64,000 nt of DNA from Paraburkholderia edwinii (GTDB lineage Bacteria > Pseudomonadota > Gammaproteobacteria > Burkholderiales > Burkholderiaceae): positions 3,038,001-3,102,000 of the forward strand of contig NZ_CP080095.1 in assembly GCF_019428685.1 (NCBI RefSeq), given 5' to 3'. A model generated the notes under the pieces. That model ran no database searches, was not told the origin of the DNA, and saw only the letters and a program-made list of their open reading frames with translations. This document shows, piece by piece, positions 55,522-63,521 of the stretch (its first letter is position 1; the number at the start of each line of letters is the position of its first letter). A program made the position numbers and the translations under genes.

Positions 55522-55544
55522 GTTGAACAACCTTGTTGCACAAC
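55522..55544. promoter_or_regulatory. FadR-type operator before the SDR gene
   Basis: TTGTTGCACAA (55533-55543) fits the FadR-subfamily consensus TNGTNNNACNA at every defined position. GTTG-n2-CAAC also occurs twice (55522-55531 and 55535-55544), centred 13 bp apart. It lies about 50 bp before the SDR start, the likely operator of the cluster. Confidence 0.6.
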
Positions 55545-55593
55545 GAGCGCACGCCGGGTCATCACTCATACGAATAACGACGGAGACGACAGC

Positions 55594-56412
55594 ATGACCG
55601 TTCTATCAATGTTGACGCCGCGCGCGGGCCTGCGCGTGCTGGTGACCGGAGGCGCATCCGGCATCGGCCTCGCGATCGCGCAGGCGTTCGTCGAAACCGG
55701 CGCACGCGTGCATGTGTGCGATGCAAGCGAGCAGACGATCGACGCGCTGCAACGCTCGCAGGAGCAGGCGTCCGGCAACGGCAAAAGCGCACCCATCACC
55801 GCCACGCTCGCGGACGTTGCGGATCGCAACGCCGTCGAACGCGTCTTCGACGACGTCACCAAACAGCTCGGCGGCCTCGACGTACTCGTCAATAACGCCG
55901 GCATTGCCGGCCCGACCGGCGGCGTCGACGAAATCGACGTCGGCGAATGGGAACAGACCATCGATATCAACCTGAACGCGCAGTTCTATTTCGCGCGCCG
56001 CGCGGTGCCGCTCTTGCGCGATGCGCGCGACGGCGGCTCGATCGTCGCGTTGTCGTCGGTGGCGGGACGGCTGGGGTACGCGTATCGCACGCCCTACTCC
56101 GCGACCAAATGGGCGATCGTCGGCCTGACGAAAAGCCTCGCCATCGAACTCGGCCCGTCCGGCATTCGCGTCAATACGATCCAGCCCGGCATTGTCAAAG
56201 GGCCGCGCATCGAGCGCGTAATCGCGGCGCGCGCGCAGCAGCTCAATCTGTCGTACCAAGACATGGAGCGGCGTTACCTCGACAAGATCTCGCTGCGCCG
56301 CATGACGACACCCGAGGAAGTCGCCGCCACCGCGCTCTTTCTATGCTCGCCCGCCGGCATGGGTATTTCCGGTCAGGCGATCTCGGTGTGCGGCAACGTC
56401 GAAGTGCTGTAG
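55594..56412 (+). CDS. Short-chain dehydrogenase/reductase
   Basis: A 272-residue classical SDR. The Rossmann motif LVTGGASGIGLAIA binds NAD(P), then VNNAGIAG, the catalytic Ser in IVALSSVAG, and YSATK with catalytic Tyr and Lys. PGIVKGPRIERV follows. The Asp in VHVCDAS favours NAD over NADP. It probably oxidises the hydroxyl of the imported compound or a product of it. It is the first enzyme gene after gntR. Confidence 0.9.
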   Translation: MTVLSMLTPRAGLRVLVTGGASGIGLAIAQAFVETGARVHVCDASEQTIDALQRSQEQASGNGKSAPITATLADVADRNAVERVFDDVTKQLGGLDVLVNNAGIAGPTGGVDEIDVGEWEQTIDINLNAQFYFARRAVPLLRDARDGGSIVALSSVAGRLGYAYRTPYSATKWAIVGLTKSLAIELGPSGIRVNTIQPGIVKGPRIERVIAARAQQLNLSYQDMERRYLDKISLRRMTTPEEVAATALFLCSPAGMGISGQAISVCGNVEVL

Positions 56413-56510
56413 CGCCCGCTTTTCTTTCGCATACCGAACCGGCTGTGCAACAGAACCACGAAGCACAGCAAAAAGCGCAGCAATGAAGCCCGACGAAATA
56501 CGAGGACAAC

Positions 56511-57443
56511 ATGGCATCCAAGCGTAAAGTCATCATCACCTGTGCGCCGACCGGCGCGATCCACACACCGTCGATGTCGCCGTATCTGCCGGTCACGCCA
56601 AAGGAAATCGCCAATGCGGCGCTCGCCGCGGCCAAGGAAGGCGCGGCAATCCTGCATCTGCACGCGCGCGACCCGAACGACGGCCACCCGACGCAGGACC
56701 CGACCGTCTTCCAGGAATTCCTGCCGCGCATCAAGGCCGAAGCCGACGCCGTGATCAACCTGACGACAGGCGGCAGCCCGCATATGACGGTTGCCGAACG
56801 GCTGCGCCCCGCGCACCACTTCAAGCCCGAAGTCGCATCGCTGAATATGGGCTCGATGAATTTCGGCCTGTATCCGATGCTCGCCCGCTACAAGGATCTG
56901 AAGCACGACTGGGAACGCCAGCACCTCGAGAAAAGCCGCGACCTCGTGTTCAAGAACACCTTCGCCGATATCGAATACATCCTGACTTCATGCAGCGATA
57001 ACGGCACGCGCTTCGAACACGAGTGCTACGACATTTCGCACCTGTACAACCTCGCGCATTTCGTCGACCGCGGGCTCGTCAAGCCGCCGTTCTTCGTGCA
57101 AAGCGTATTCGGCCTGCTGGGCGGCATCGGCGCGCATCCGGAAGACCTCGCGCATATGCGCCGCACCGCCGATCGCCTGTTCGGCAACGACTATGTGTGG
57201 TCGATTCTCGGCGCGGGCCGCAATCAGATTCCGCTCGCGTCGATGGGCGTCGCGCAGGGCTCGCACGCACGCGTCGGTCTGGAAGACTCGTTGTGGATCG
57301 AGCCCGGCAAGCTCGCCGAATCGAGCGCCGCGCAGGTGCTGAAGATCCGTCAGGTCATCGAAGGTTTGTCGCTCGAAGTTGCGACACCGGCCGAGGCGCG
57401 TGCGATGCTGAAGCTCAAGGGCGCGAACGAAGTCAACTTCTGA
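56511..57443 (+). CDS. Beta-keto acid cleavage enzyme (BKACE, DUF849)
   Basis: A 310-residue TIM-barrel protein. The family cleaves a beta-keto acid with acetyl-CoA to acetoacetate and a new acyl-CoA, using Zn2+. The metal motif HLHARDP is clear, as are INLTTGGSPHM and the LNMGSMNFG strand end. From memory, the characterised 3-keto-5-aminohexanoate enzyme has TGAETT at the N-terminal motif, where this protein has TGAIHT, so a catalytic or substrate-binding Glu seems replaced. It is also about 35 residues longer. It overlaps the next gene as TGATG. Confidence 0.88.
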   Translation: MASKRKVIITCAPTGAIHTPSMSPYLPVTPKEIANAALAAAKEGAAILHLHARDPNDGHPTQDPTVFQEFLPRIKAEADAVINLTTGGSPHMTVAERLRPAHHFKPEVASLNMGSMNFGLYPMLARYKDLKHDWERQHLEKSRDLVFKNTFADIEYILTSCSDNGTRFEHECYDISHLYNLAHFVDRGLVKPPFFVQSVFGLLGGIGAHPEDLAHMRRTADRLFGNDYVWSILGAGRNQIPLASMGVAQGSHARVGLEDSLWIEPGKLAESSAAQVLKIRQVIEGLSLEVATPAEARAMLKLKGANEVNF

Positions 57444-58249
57444 TGGCGGAGACGAGCGTGGCTACTCCCGAACTCAAGGTCGTCGCGATGCCGACCGGCT
57501 GGCTCACCGTCGACCACTCGTCGTTGGTCTATGCGCGCCACTATGGCCAGCAGATTCGCATTCCCGTGTGGTCGACCGCGATCGTCGGCGCGGAGAAAAA
57601 GATCGTCGTCGATACCGGCATTCACGATCCGGCGTGGGTCAGCAGCTTCATTTGCCCGTGCGAGCAGGCGCCTGAAGAGCGCCTCGAGCGTGCTTTGAAG
57701 GAATACGTCGGCTGGCGCGCCGACGACGTCGATATCGTGATCAACACGCACCTGCACTACGACCACTCGGGCGGCAACACGCTGTTTCGCAACGCGCGCT
57801 TTATCGTGCAGCAGCTCGAATGGGAATACGCGGGACGGCCGCTGCCGACACAAGCGTCGTTCTACCAGGAATTCCTGATCGGCCGCGAGCCGCTCGCGTG
57901 GTTCCGCTGGCAGTTCGTCAACGGCATCGCCGATATCGTGCCCGGCGTGCGCGTGATTCCAACGCCCGGCCATACGCCTGGGCACCAGTCGATTGCGGTG
58001 AATACGGCGGAAGGCATCGTCGTGATTACCGGCGATTGCGCGAACTGCATGGAAAACATCGTCGATGGCGTGCCGGTCGGCATCGTGCACGAGACCGCGG
58101 CCGAGCTCGCGTCGCTCAAGCGCATCCGGCAGATCGCCGACATCGTGATTCCCGGCCATGACCCCGACGTCGCGCCCGGTTCGGCGGGCTTGCGCTTGCC
58201 GCCTTCTGCGCGCGTGCCGCATGTCGAAAACACGGCGATCCAGCCGTAA
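57443..58249 (+). CDS. Metallo-beta-lactamase-fold hydrolase, AHL-lactonase-like
   Basis: A 268-residue protein with the binuclear metal motif NTHLHYDHSGG (HxHxDH) in the middle, IPTPGHTPGHQS (third His), VVITGDCAN (bridging Asp) and the last His in VIPGHDP. The order and spacing are those of N-acyl homoserine lactonase-type enzymes. It could open a lactone ring. It overlaps the BKACE stop as TGATG, so the two are translationally coupled. Confidence 0.85.
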   Translation: MAETSVATPELKVVAMPTGWLTVDHSSLVYARHYGQQIRIPVWSTAIVGAEKKIVVDTGIHDPAWVSSFICPCEQAPEERLERALKEYVGWRADDVDIVINTHLHYDHSGGNTLFRNARFIVQQLEWEYAGRPLPTQASFYQEFLIGREPLAWFRWQFVNGIADIVPGVRVIPTPGHTPGHQSIAVNTAEGIVVITGDCANCMENIVDGVPVGIVHETAAELASLKRIRQIADIVIPGHDPDVAPGSAGLRLPPSARVPHVENTAIQP

Positions 58250-58330
58250 AACACCTTAAACCTCGCAGCAGCAAACCGCAGCAGCTACAGCAGTCCCGGC
58301 AGTAAAAAGGCGGCAAAAAAGCAGTATCTA

Positions 58331-58376
58331 CAGCAACCACAGCCACAACAACAACCAAAACCGAACGAAAACACGA
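58331..58376 (+). promoter_or_regulatory. CA-rich leader before the binding-protein gene
   Basis: A stretch of about 45 nt, rich in CAA and ACC triplets and almost without G or T, lies 40 nt before the start of the binding-protein gene. Such elements in mRNAs of periplasmic binding proteins are targets of GcvB-type sRNAs in enterobacteria. The parallel is inference. Confidence 0.4.
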
Positions 58377-58414
58377 CGTAAGAACCATAACCTTTGCAGG
58401 ATCTGGAGGCAGAC

Positions 58415-59566
58415 ATGAACGTTTTGACGCACATCCTTGGTCGTGCGGGGCGGCTGCTACGCGGCGCCGCGCTAGGTGCGACACTCACCGCCGCGTGCCT
58501 CGGCGGGCTCACGCTGTCGCAGAGCGCCGCGGCCGCCGGCAAGTACAAGATCTTCCTGTCGATGAGCTACGTCGGCAACGATTGGCAGACCGAAGCGGCG
58601 AATATGATCAAGGCGATGGCCGCCACGCCCGCGTTGAAGGACAAGGTCGACCTCGAAGTGCAGGTCGCCGGTACCGACGCGCAAAAGCAGATCCAGCAGA
58701 TCAATTCGATGGTGCAGGCCGGCGCGAAGGCGATCGTCATCTATCCGATCTCTCCCACTGCCCTTAATCGCGCGATCAAGAACGCCTGCTCGAAGGGCGT
58801 GGTCGTGGTCGCGTACGACGGCGAAGTGACCGAGCCGTGCGCGCACAACGTCGCGATCGACCAGCATCAGGCCGGCCGCGTCACGGCGGAGTGGCTCGCG
58901 AAGACGCTGAACGGCAAGGGCAACATCGTGATGATCACGGGCGTGCCGGGAACGTCGGTCGATCGCGAGCGCACCGAGGCCGCGAAGGAAGTCTTCGCCA
59001 AGTATCCGGGCATCAAGATCGTCGCGGAAGGCACGGGCATGTGGAGCCAGGCGACCGCGAAAACCGAGCTGTCGAAGATTCTCGCGACCAACAGCTGGGA
59101 CAAGATCGACGGCCTGTGGATGCAGGTTGGCTGCTTCACAGCCGCGTCGATGCAACTCGACGCGGGCGTCGCCGACGACAAGATCAAGCCGTGCGCGGGC
59201 GAATCGTCGAACGGTCACCGCGTGCAGATGCTGCCGCCGGGCAGTGTGAAGGGCGAAGGCGCGTATCGCGCGATCGGCTACCGGTCGATCTCGTACGGCG
59301 CGCCGCCCTACTCCGGCGCGATGGCGCTCAAGCTCGCCGTACAGAAGCTCGACGGCAAGGACTTCCCCGCCCGCACGACACTGAAGCTGCCGCTCGTCGA
59401 AACTGCGCAATCGAAGCTGTGCAAGAACGGCACGATCGACGAATTGCGCGCGGGCTGCACGGCGTTCCCGCCGGACAAGGTGCCGCCGGGCTGGTTCGCG
59501 GACATCTATTCGGAAGAAACGCGCGAAGTCGGCTTCAACGCGGCGTTACACGGCACGCCTGACTGA
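58415..59566 (+). CDS. Periplasmic sugar-type substrate-binding protein
   Basis: A 383-residue CUT2-type (type I, ribose-binding-like) receptor. The signal peptide ends near residue 41 (LTLSQSAAAAGKYKI). The mature protein contains the type I pattern GAKAIVIYPISPTALNRAIK and VVVAYDGEV. Six Cys occur in the mature part (ACSKG, EPCAH, VGCFT, PCAGE, LCKNG, GCTAF), which could form disulfides and is many for the family. The start with GGAGG ahead was preferred to an upstream TTG. It feeds the ATPase and permease encoded next. Confidence 0.9.
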   Translation: MNVLTHILGRAGRLLRGAALGATLTAACLGGLTLSQSAAAAGKYKIFLSMSYVGNDWQTEAANMIKAMAATPALKDKVDLEVQVAGTDAQKQIQQINSMVQAGAKAIVIYPISPTALNRAIKNACSKGVVVVAYDGEVTEPCAHNVAIDQHQAGRVTAEWLAKTLNGKGNIVMITGVPGTSVDRERTEAAKEVFAKYPGIKIVAEGTGMWSQATAKTELSKILATNSWDKIDGLWMQVGCFTAASMQLDAGVADDKIKPCAGESSNGHRVQMLPPGSVKGEGAYRAIGYRSISYGAPPYSGAMALKLAVQKLDGKDFPARTTLKLPLVETAQSKLCKNGTIDELRAGCTAFPPDKVPPGWFADIYSEETREVGFNAALHGTPD

Positions 59567-59667
59567 GCCCCGCATCTGCGTGCCCGCGCAAGCTGGCACC
59601 AAGATGCAAGACCCACGCAAAACCCGCACACGCACCGCGCGCCACCAGCAGTCACGGAGTCCAAACG

Positions 59668-61206
59668 ATGACGGTCATGACCGAATCTCGCGAAGCCCAA
59701 GCGGATCACTGGGCGATCGACGTCGCGAACGTCACGAAACGCTTCGGCGCGACGGTCGCGCTGAACAACGCATCGTTTCGCGTGCGGCGCGGCGCCGTGC
59801 ATGCGCTGCTCGGCGAGAACGGCGCCGGCAAGTCGACCACGGTCAAGCTGCTGTCGGGCCTGATCCGGCCCGACGAAGGCCGCATCGCGATTCTCGGCCG
59901 CGACGTGCAGATGCGCGAACCGAAGGACGCGCATCGCGCCGGCGTGCAGACCGCGTTTCAGGAAATGACGCTGGTGCGCGATCTGACGGTCGCGCAGAAC
60001 CTGATGCTCGGCAACGAGCCATCCGGGCTGCTCGGCCGCATCAAGCGCGCGGAAGCGCAGCGGCGCGTCACGCAATGGCTCGAAAAGCTCGAACTGACCG
60101 ACGTGCGCCCAGGCGCGTATGTACGCGATCTCTCGCTGCCGGTCCGGCAGAAAATCGAAATCGCGAAGGCAATGGTGCGCGCCCCGCAGGTGCTGCTGCT
60201 CGACGAGCCGACTTCCGCGCTGTCGGGCCGCGACGTCGCGTGGCTCGCGCGCCGTATCGACGAAATGAAGGCGCGCGGCGTCACCTTCGTGTTTATCTCG
60301 CACCGCATGCAGGAAGTGCGCGAGTTCTGCGACAGCCTGACGATCTATCGCAACGGCCGCGACGTCGGCGCGTTCGACACCAAAGACATTTCAGACGACG
60401 AAGTGATTCGCCTCGTAATCGGCCGCTCGATGGAAGCGAAGTATCCGCCGAAAACGCCGCCCGTCTTCTCGGCGCCGTCGCCCGCGCTCGAGTTGCGCAA
60501 CGTGCGCGTCGACGGCGTCGTCGAAGATTTCAATCTGACGCTGAAAGCCGGCGAAGTGCATGGCATCGCGGCGCTGCAAGGCATGGGACAGCGCGAGTTG
60601 TTCGAGGCCCTGTTTGGCGCCGAATACATCGATCAAGGGCAAATGCTGGTCGATGGCAAGCCGGTTACGTTGACCTCCACCGCCGACTCGCTGAAAGCCG
60701 GCGTCGCAACGAGCCTGTTGCCCGAAGACCGCAAGACCGAAGGCCTGTTCCTGCGCCTGCCCGGCGGCGAAAACATTTCGCTACCGGTCATCAAGCGCTA
60801 TACGCGCTTCGGCCTGATCGACCGCAAGCGCGAGCGCGCGGCGATCGAACGCGTGCTTGCGCAGATGGAAGTGAACCCGCGCGCGGTCTACAAGCCGTGC
60901 CTGTCGTTTTCCGGCGGCAACCAGCAGAAGATCGCGATGGCCAAATGGCTGCTGACGCAAAGCCGCGTATGGCTGATGTTCGACCCGACGCGCGGCATCG
61001 ACGTCGGCACCAAGCATCAGATCTTCGTGCTGATGCGCGCGTTTGCGGCGGCCGGCGGCGCGGTGCTGTTCTATTCGACCGACGTGCCCGAGCTCGTCAA
61101 CGTCTGCGACCGCGTCTCGGTGATGTACCGCGGACGCAACGTCGCCGAGCTCGATGGCGATCGGCTGACTGAAGAAAACGTGATGCGCAGGATGCTGGCG
61201 AGTTGA
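59668..61206 (+). CDS. Sugar-type ABC transporter ATPase, two ABC domains (RbsA/XylG-like)
   Basis: A 512-residue cytoplasmic ATPase with two ABC domains. Domain one has GENGAGKSTTVKLL (about residues 50-63), LSLPVRQKIEIAKA as a degenerate signature, and LLDEPTSALSG. Domain two has no usable Walker A (GIAALQGMGQRE) but a good signature LSFSGGNQQKIAMAK and FDPTRGIDVG. That asymmetry is typical of the CUT2 family. It partners with the binding protein before it and the fused permease after it. Confidence 0.95.
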   Translation: MTVMTESREAQADHWAIDVANVTKRFGATVALNNASFRVRRGAVHALLGENGAGKSTTVKLLSGLIRPDEGRIAILGRDVQMREPKDAHRAGVQTAFQEMTLVRDLTVAQNLMLGNEPSGLLGRIKRAEAQRRVTQWLEKLELTDVRPGAYVRDLSLPVRQKIEIAKAMVRAPQVLLLDEPTSALSGRDVAWLARRIDEMKARGVTFVFISHRMQEVREFCDSLTIYRNGRDVGAFDTKDISDDEVIRLVIGRSMEAKYPPKTPPVFSAPSPALELRNVRVDGVVEDFNLTLKAGEVHGIAALQGMGQRELFEALFGAEYIDQGQMLVDGKPVTLTSTADSLKAGVATSLLPEDRKTEGLFLRLPGGENISLPVIKRYTRFGLIDRKRERAAIERVLAQMEVNPRAVYKPCLSFSGGNQQKIAMAKWLLTQSRVWLMFDPTRGIDVGTKHQIFVLMRAFAAAGGAVLFYSTDVPELVNVCDRVSVMYRGRNVAELDGDRLTEENVMRRMLAS

Positions 61207-61257
61207 GCTGCGAGTCATACGCTCCGCAGCCCGCCCTTCAGGTAACAAGGAAACATC

Positions 61258-63369
61258 ATGAGCAACGCAATCGCCTCTCCCGATAGCGAAGTCGTGCGGC
61301 CCGGCGCGCGCATCGGTATCGGCGCCCGCATCGATCATTACCGAGGCCTGATCATCGCGATCGGCGCGCTCATCGCGATGCTGATCGCGTGGATCGCGCT
61401 GTCCGCGACACCGGTCGGCCTCTACGATATCGGCTCGCTTATTTCCAGCGCGGCCACGCTCGCGCTCGTCGCCGTCGGGCAGACGATCGTCGTATTGAGC
61501 GGCGGCTTCGATCTGTCCGCATCGGCTGTGCTGTCGCTCGCGAACGTGCTAGCGGTGCGTTTCGTGCACGGCACGCCCGTCGAGCAATGGGCAGGCGCTG
61601 CGCTGATCGTCGCGATCGGCGGCGGCGTCGGTTTTATCAACGGCGCGTTGATCGCATGGTTCCGGCTGCAGTCGATCGTCGTCACGCTCGCCACGATGTT
61701 CATGGTGCAGGGCCTGACGCTGCTGATTCAAAACAAGCCGGGCGGCAGCGTCGGCGACCAGTTCGCGGGCTTTGTCACGTCCGATCTGATTCCGGACAAG
61801 CTGCCGATGTCGGCAGGCATCCTGATCGTCGCGCTGCTGGTGTGGGGGTTTATCCGCCGCACGCGTTTTGGCGTCGGCCTCTATGCGATCGGCAGCGAGC
61901 CCGATAGTGCGTACGCAAACGGCGCACCGGTCACGCGCTATCGCATCACGACCTATGTGATCGCCGGCATGTTCTACGCGCTCGCGGGTCTGTACGTGTC
62001 CGCGCAAACGGGCTCGGCCGATCCGCTCGTCGGGCGCCCGCTGCTGCTGTCGATGTTCACCGCGGTCGTGCTCGGCGGCACATGGCTCGGCGGCGGACGC
62101 GGCGGCTGCGTCGGCACCGTGTTCGCGGCGATGACGCTGATGGTGACCGTCAATATCCTGCTCGTGCTCAATGTATCCGCCTTCTTCACGACGATCGCCG
62201 AAGCGCTGATCCTGATTCTCGCGGTGCTCGGCTCATCGATCGGCAAGCAGTCGGCCGCGCATGAAAGCGCGCGCCACGCGCTGCAGTGGTTCAAGGCGTG
62301 GCGCACCGGCACACGCGCGCAAAACGGACACAAAGGACACGGCAGCGCGCGCCGCGTCGCGTTCGAAGTGGAGGATTTCAAGCCGGTCGCGAACACCGAG
62401 CTTTCGGGTCGCTGGCTCACCGACTGGATCGAGCGCAACCGCGAATGGGCCAAGTACATCGTCCCCGCGTATCTGCTGTTTTTCGGCGTCGTGGTGGTGA
62501 CCGGTTTCGTGTACGGGCCCGGCGTGCTCGTCAGTTCGAACTTCTACAGCAGCCTGCTCACGCTCACGTTATTCCTTGCGATTCTCGGCTTGGGCCAGGG
62601 CGCGGTGATTCTGACGGGCGGTCTGGATCTGTCGGTGCCCTGGCTGATCACGATGTCGGGTGTGCTGCTCACGGGCTTGACGCATGGCGTCAACGAAGCC
62701 GCTTTGTGGGCGGTACCGGCCGTGCTTGTCGCGGGACTCGTGGTGGGTCTTTTCAACGGCATCGGCGTCGTCGTGCTCGGCTTGCCGCCGATTGTCGTCA
62801 CGCTCGCGGCAAACGGGTTGCTGCAAGGCATCACACTGATTTACTGCAACGGCTCGCCGCAAGGCTGGGCGCCGTCGGCAATCAGCAGCTTTACGAACGA
62901 TCGCGCCGGGCCGCTGTCGCTGGCTGCATGGAGCGTGCCGCTCGTGCTCGCCGTCGCGCTGCTGCTGTTGCATCGCACGGCCTTCGGCCGGCGCGTCTAC
63001 GCGGTCGGCAACTCGCCGGTCGCGGCGAAGCTGTCGGGCGTACGCGTTGGGGCGACACTGGTGGCGGTCTACTGTTTGTCGGCGTTGTGCTCGGCGATCG
63101 TCGGCGTGCTGCTCGCGGGCTTCAGCAGCCAGGCGTTCCTCGGCATGGGCGATCCATATCTGCTGCCGTCGATCGCGGTGGTGGTGGTCGGCGGCGCGCT
63201 GATTACCGGTGGCCGCGGTCACTATCTCGGCGTGTTCGGTGGCGCGCTGCTGCTCACGGCGCTCGGCACGCTGCTCGCGGGCACGACCGTGCCGCCCGCG
63301 GTGCGCGACATTATCAACGGGCTGGTCGTGCTCGCTGCGGTCATCACGTTGCGCGATCGCAAGGGGTAG
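61258..63369 (+). CDS. Fused double permease of the CUT2 (ribose-type) ABC family
   Basis: A 703-residue inner-membrane protein that is two BPD_transp_2 permeases joined. Half one spans about residues 30-330, with VVLSGGFDLSASAVLSLANV. Half two spans about 400-700, with VILTGGLDLSVPWLITMSGV. Both carry the GG(F/L)DLS loop motif. A polar linker of about 70 residues (about 330-395, with HGSARRVAFEVEDF) joins them. Usual CUT2 permeases have about 320 residues and work as a dimer, so this one builds a covalent pair. It should use the preceding ATPase. Confidence 0.93.
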   Translation: MSNAIASPDSEVVRPGARIGIGARIDHYRGLIIAIGALIAMLIAWIALSATPVGLYDIGSLISSAATLALVAVGQTIVVLSGGFDLSASAVLSLANVLAVRFVHGTPVEQWAGAALIVAIGGGVGFINGALIAWFRLQSIVVTLATMFMVQGLTLLIQNKPGGSVGDQFAGFVTSDLIPDKLPMSAGILIVALLVWGFIRRTRFGVGLYAIGSEPDSAYANGAPVTRYRITTYVIAGMFYALAGLYVSAQTGSADPLVGRPLLLSMFTAVVLGGTWLGGGRGGCVGTVFAAMTLMVTVNILLVLNVSAFFTTIAEALILILAVLGSSIGKQSAAHESARHALQWFKAWRTGTRAQNGHKGHGSARRVAFEVEDFKPVANTELSGRWLTDWIERNREWAKYIVPAYLLFFGVVVVTGFVYGPGVLVSSNFYSSLLTLTLFLAILGLGQGAVILTGGLDLSVPWLITMSGVLLTGLTHGVNEAALWAVPAVLVAGLVVGLFNGIGVVVLGLPPIVVTLAANGLLQGITLIYCNGSPQGWAPSAISSFTNDRAGPLSLAAWSVPLVLAVALLLLHRTAFGRRVYAVGNSPVAAKLSGVRVGATLVAVYCLSALCSAIVGVLLAGFSSQAFLGMGDPYLLPSIAVVVVGGALITGGRGHYLGVFGGALLLTALGTLLAGTTVPPAVRDIINGLVVLAAVITLRDRKG

Positions 63370-63521
63370 GACAGGAATCCAGGTTCTAACCGAAGCAGGC
63401 CGTTGCGCGCTTGTGCTGGCGCGCATTCGCGACGCGCTAGCGAACGCAAACCGCAACCGCGACGACTGCATCGACGGCGATACCCAAGCGGCGCACGCCG
63501 CCCAAGACGACGAGGTAATCG

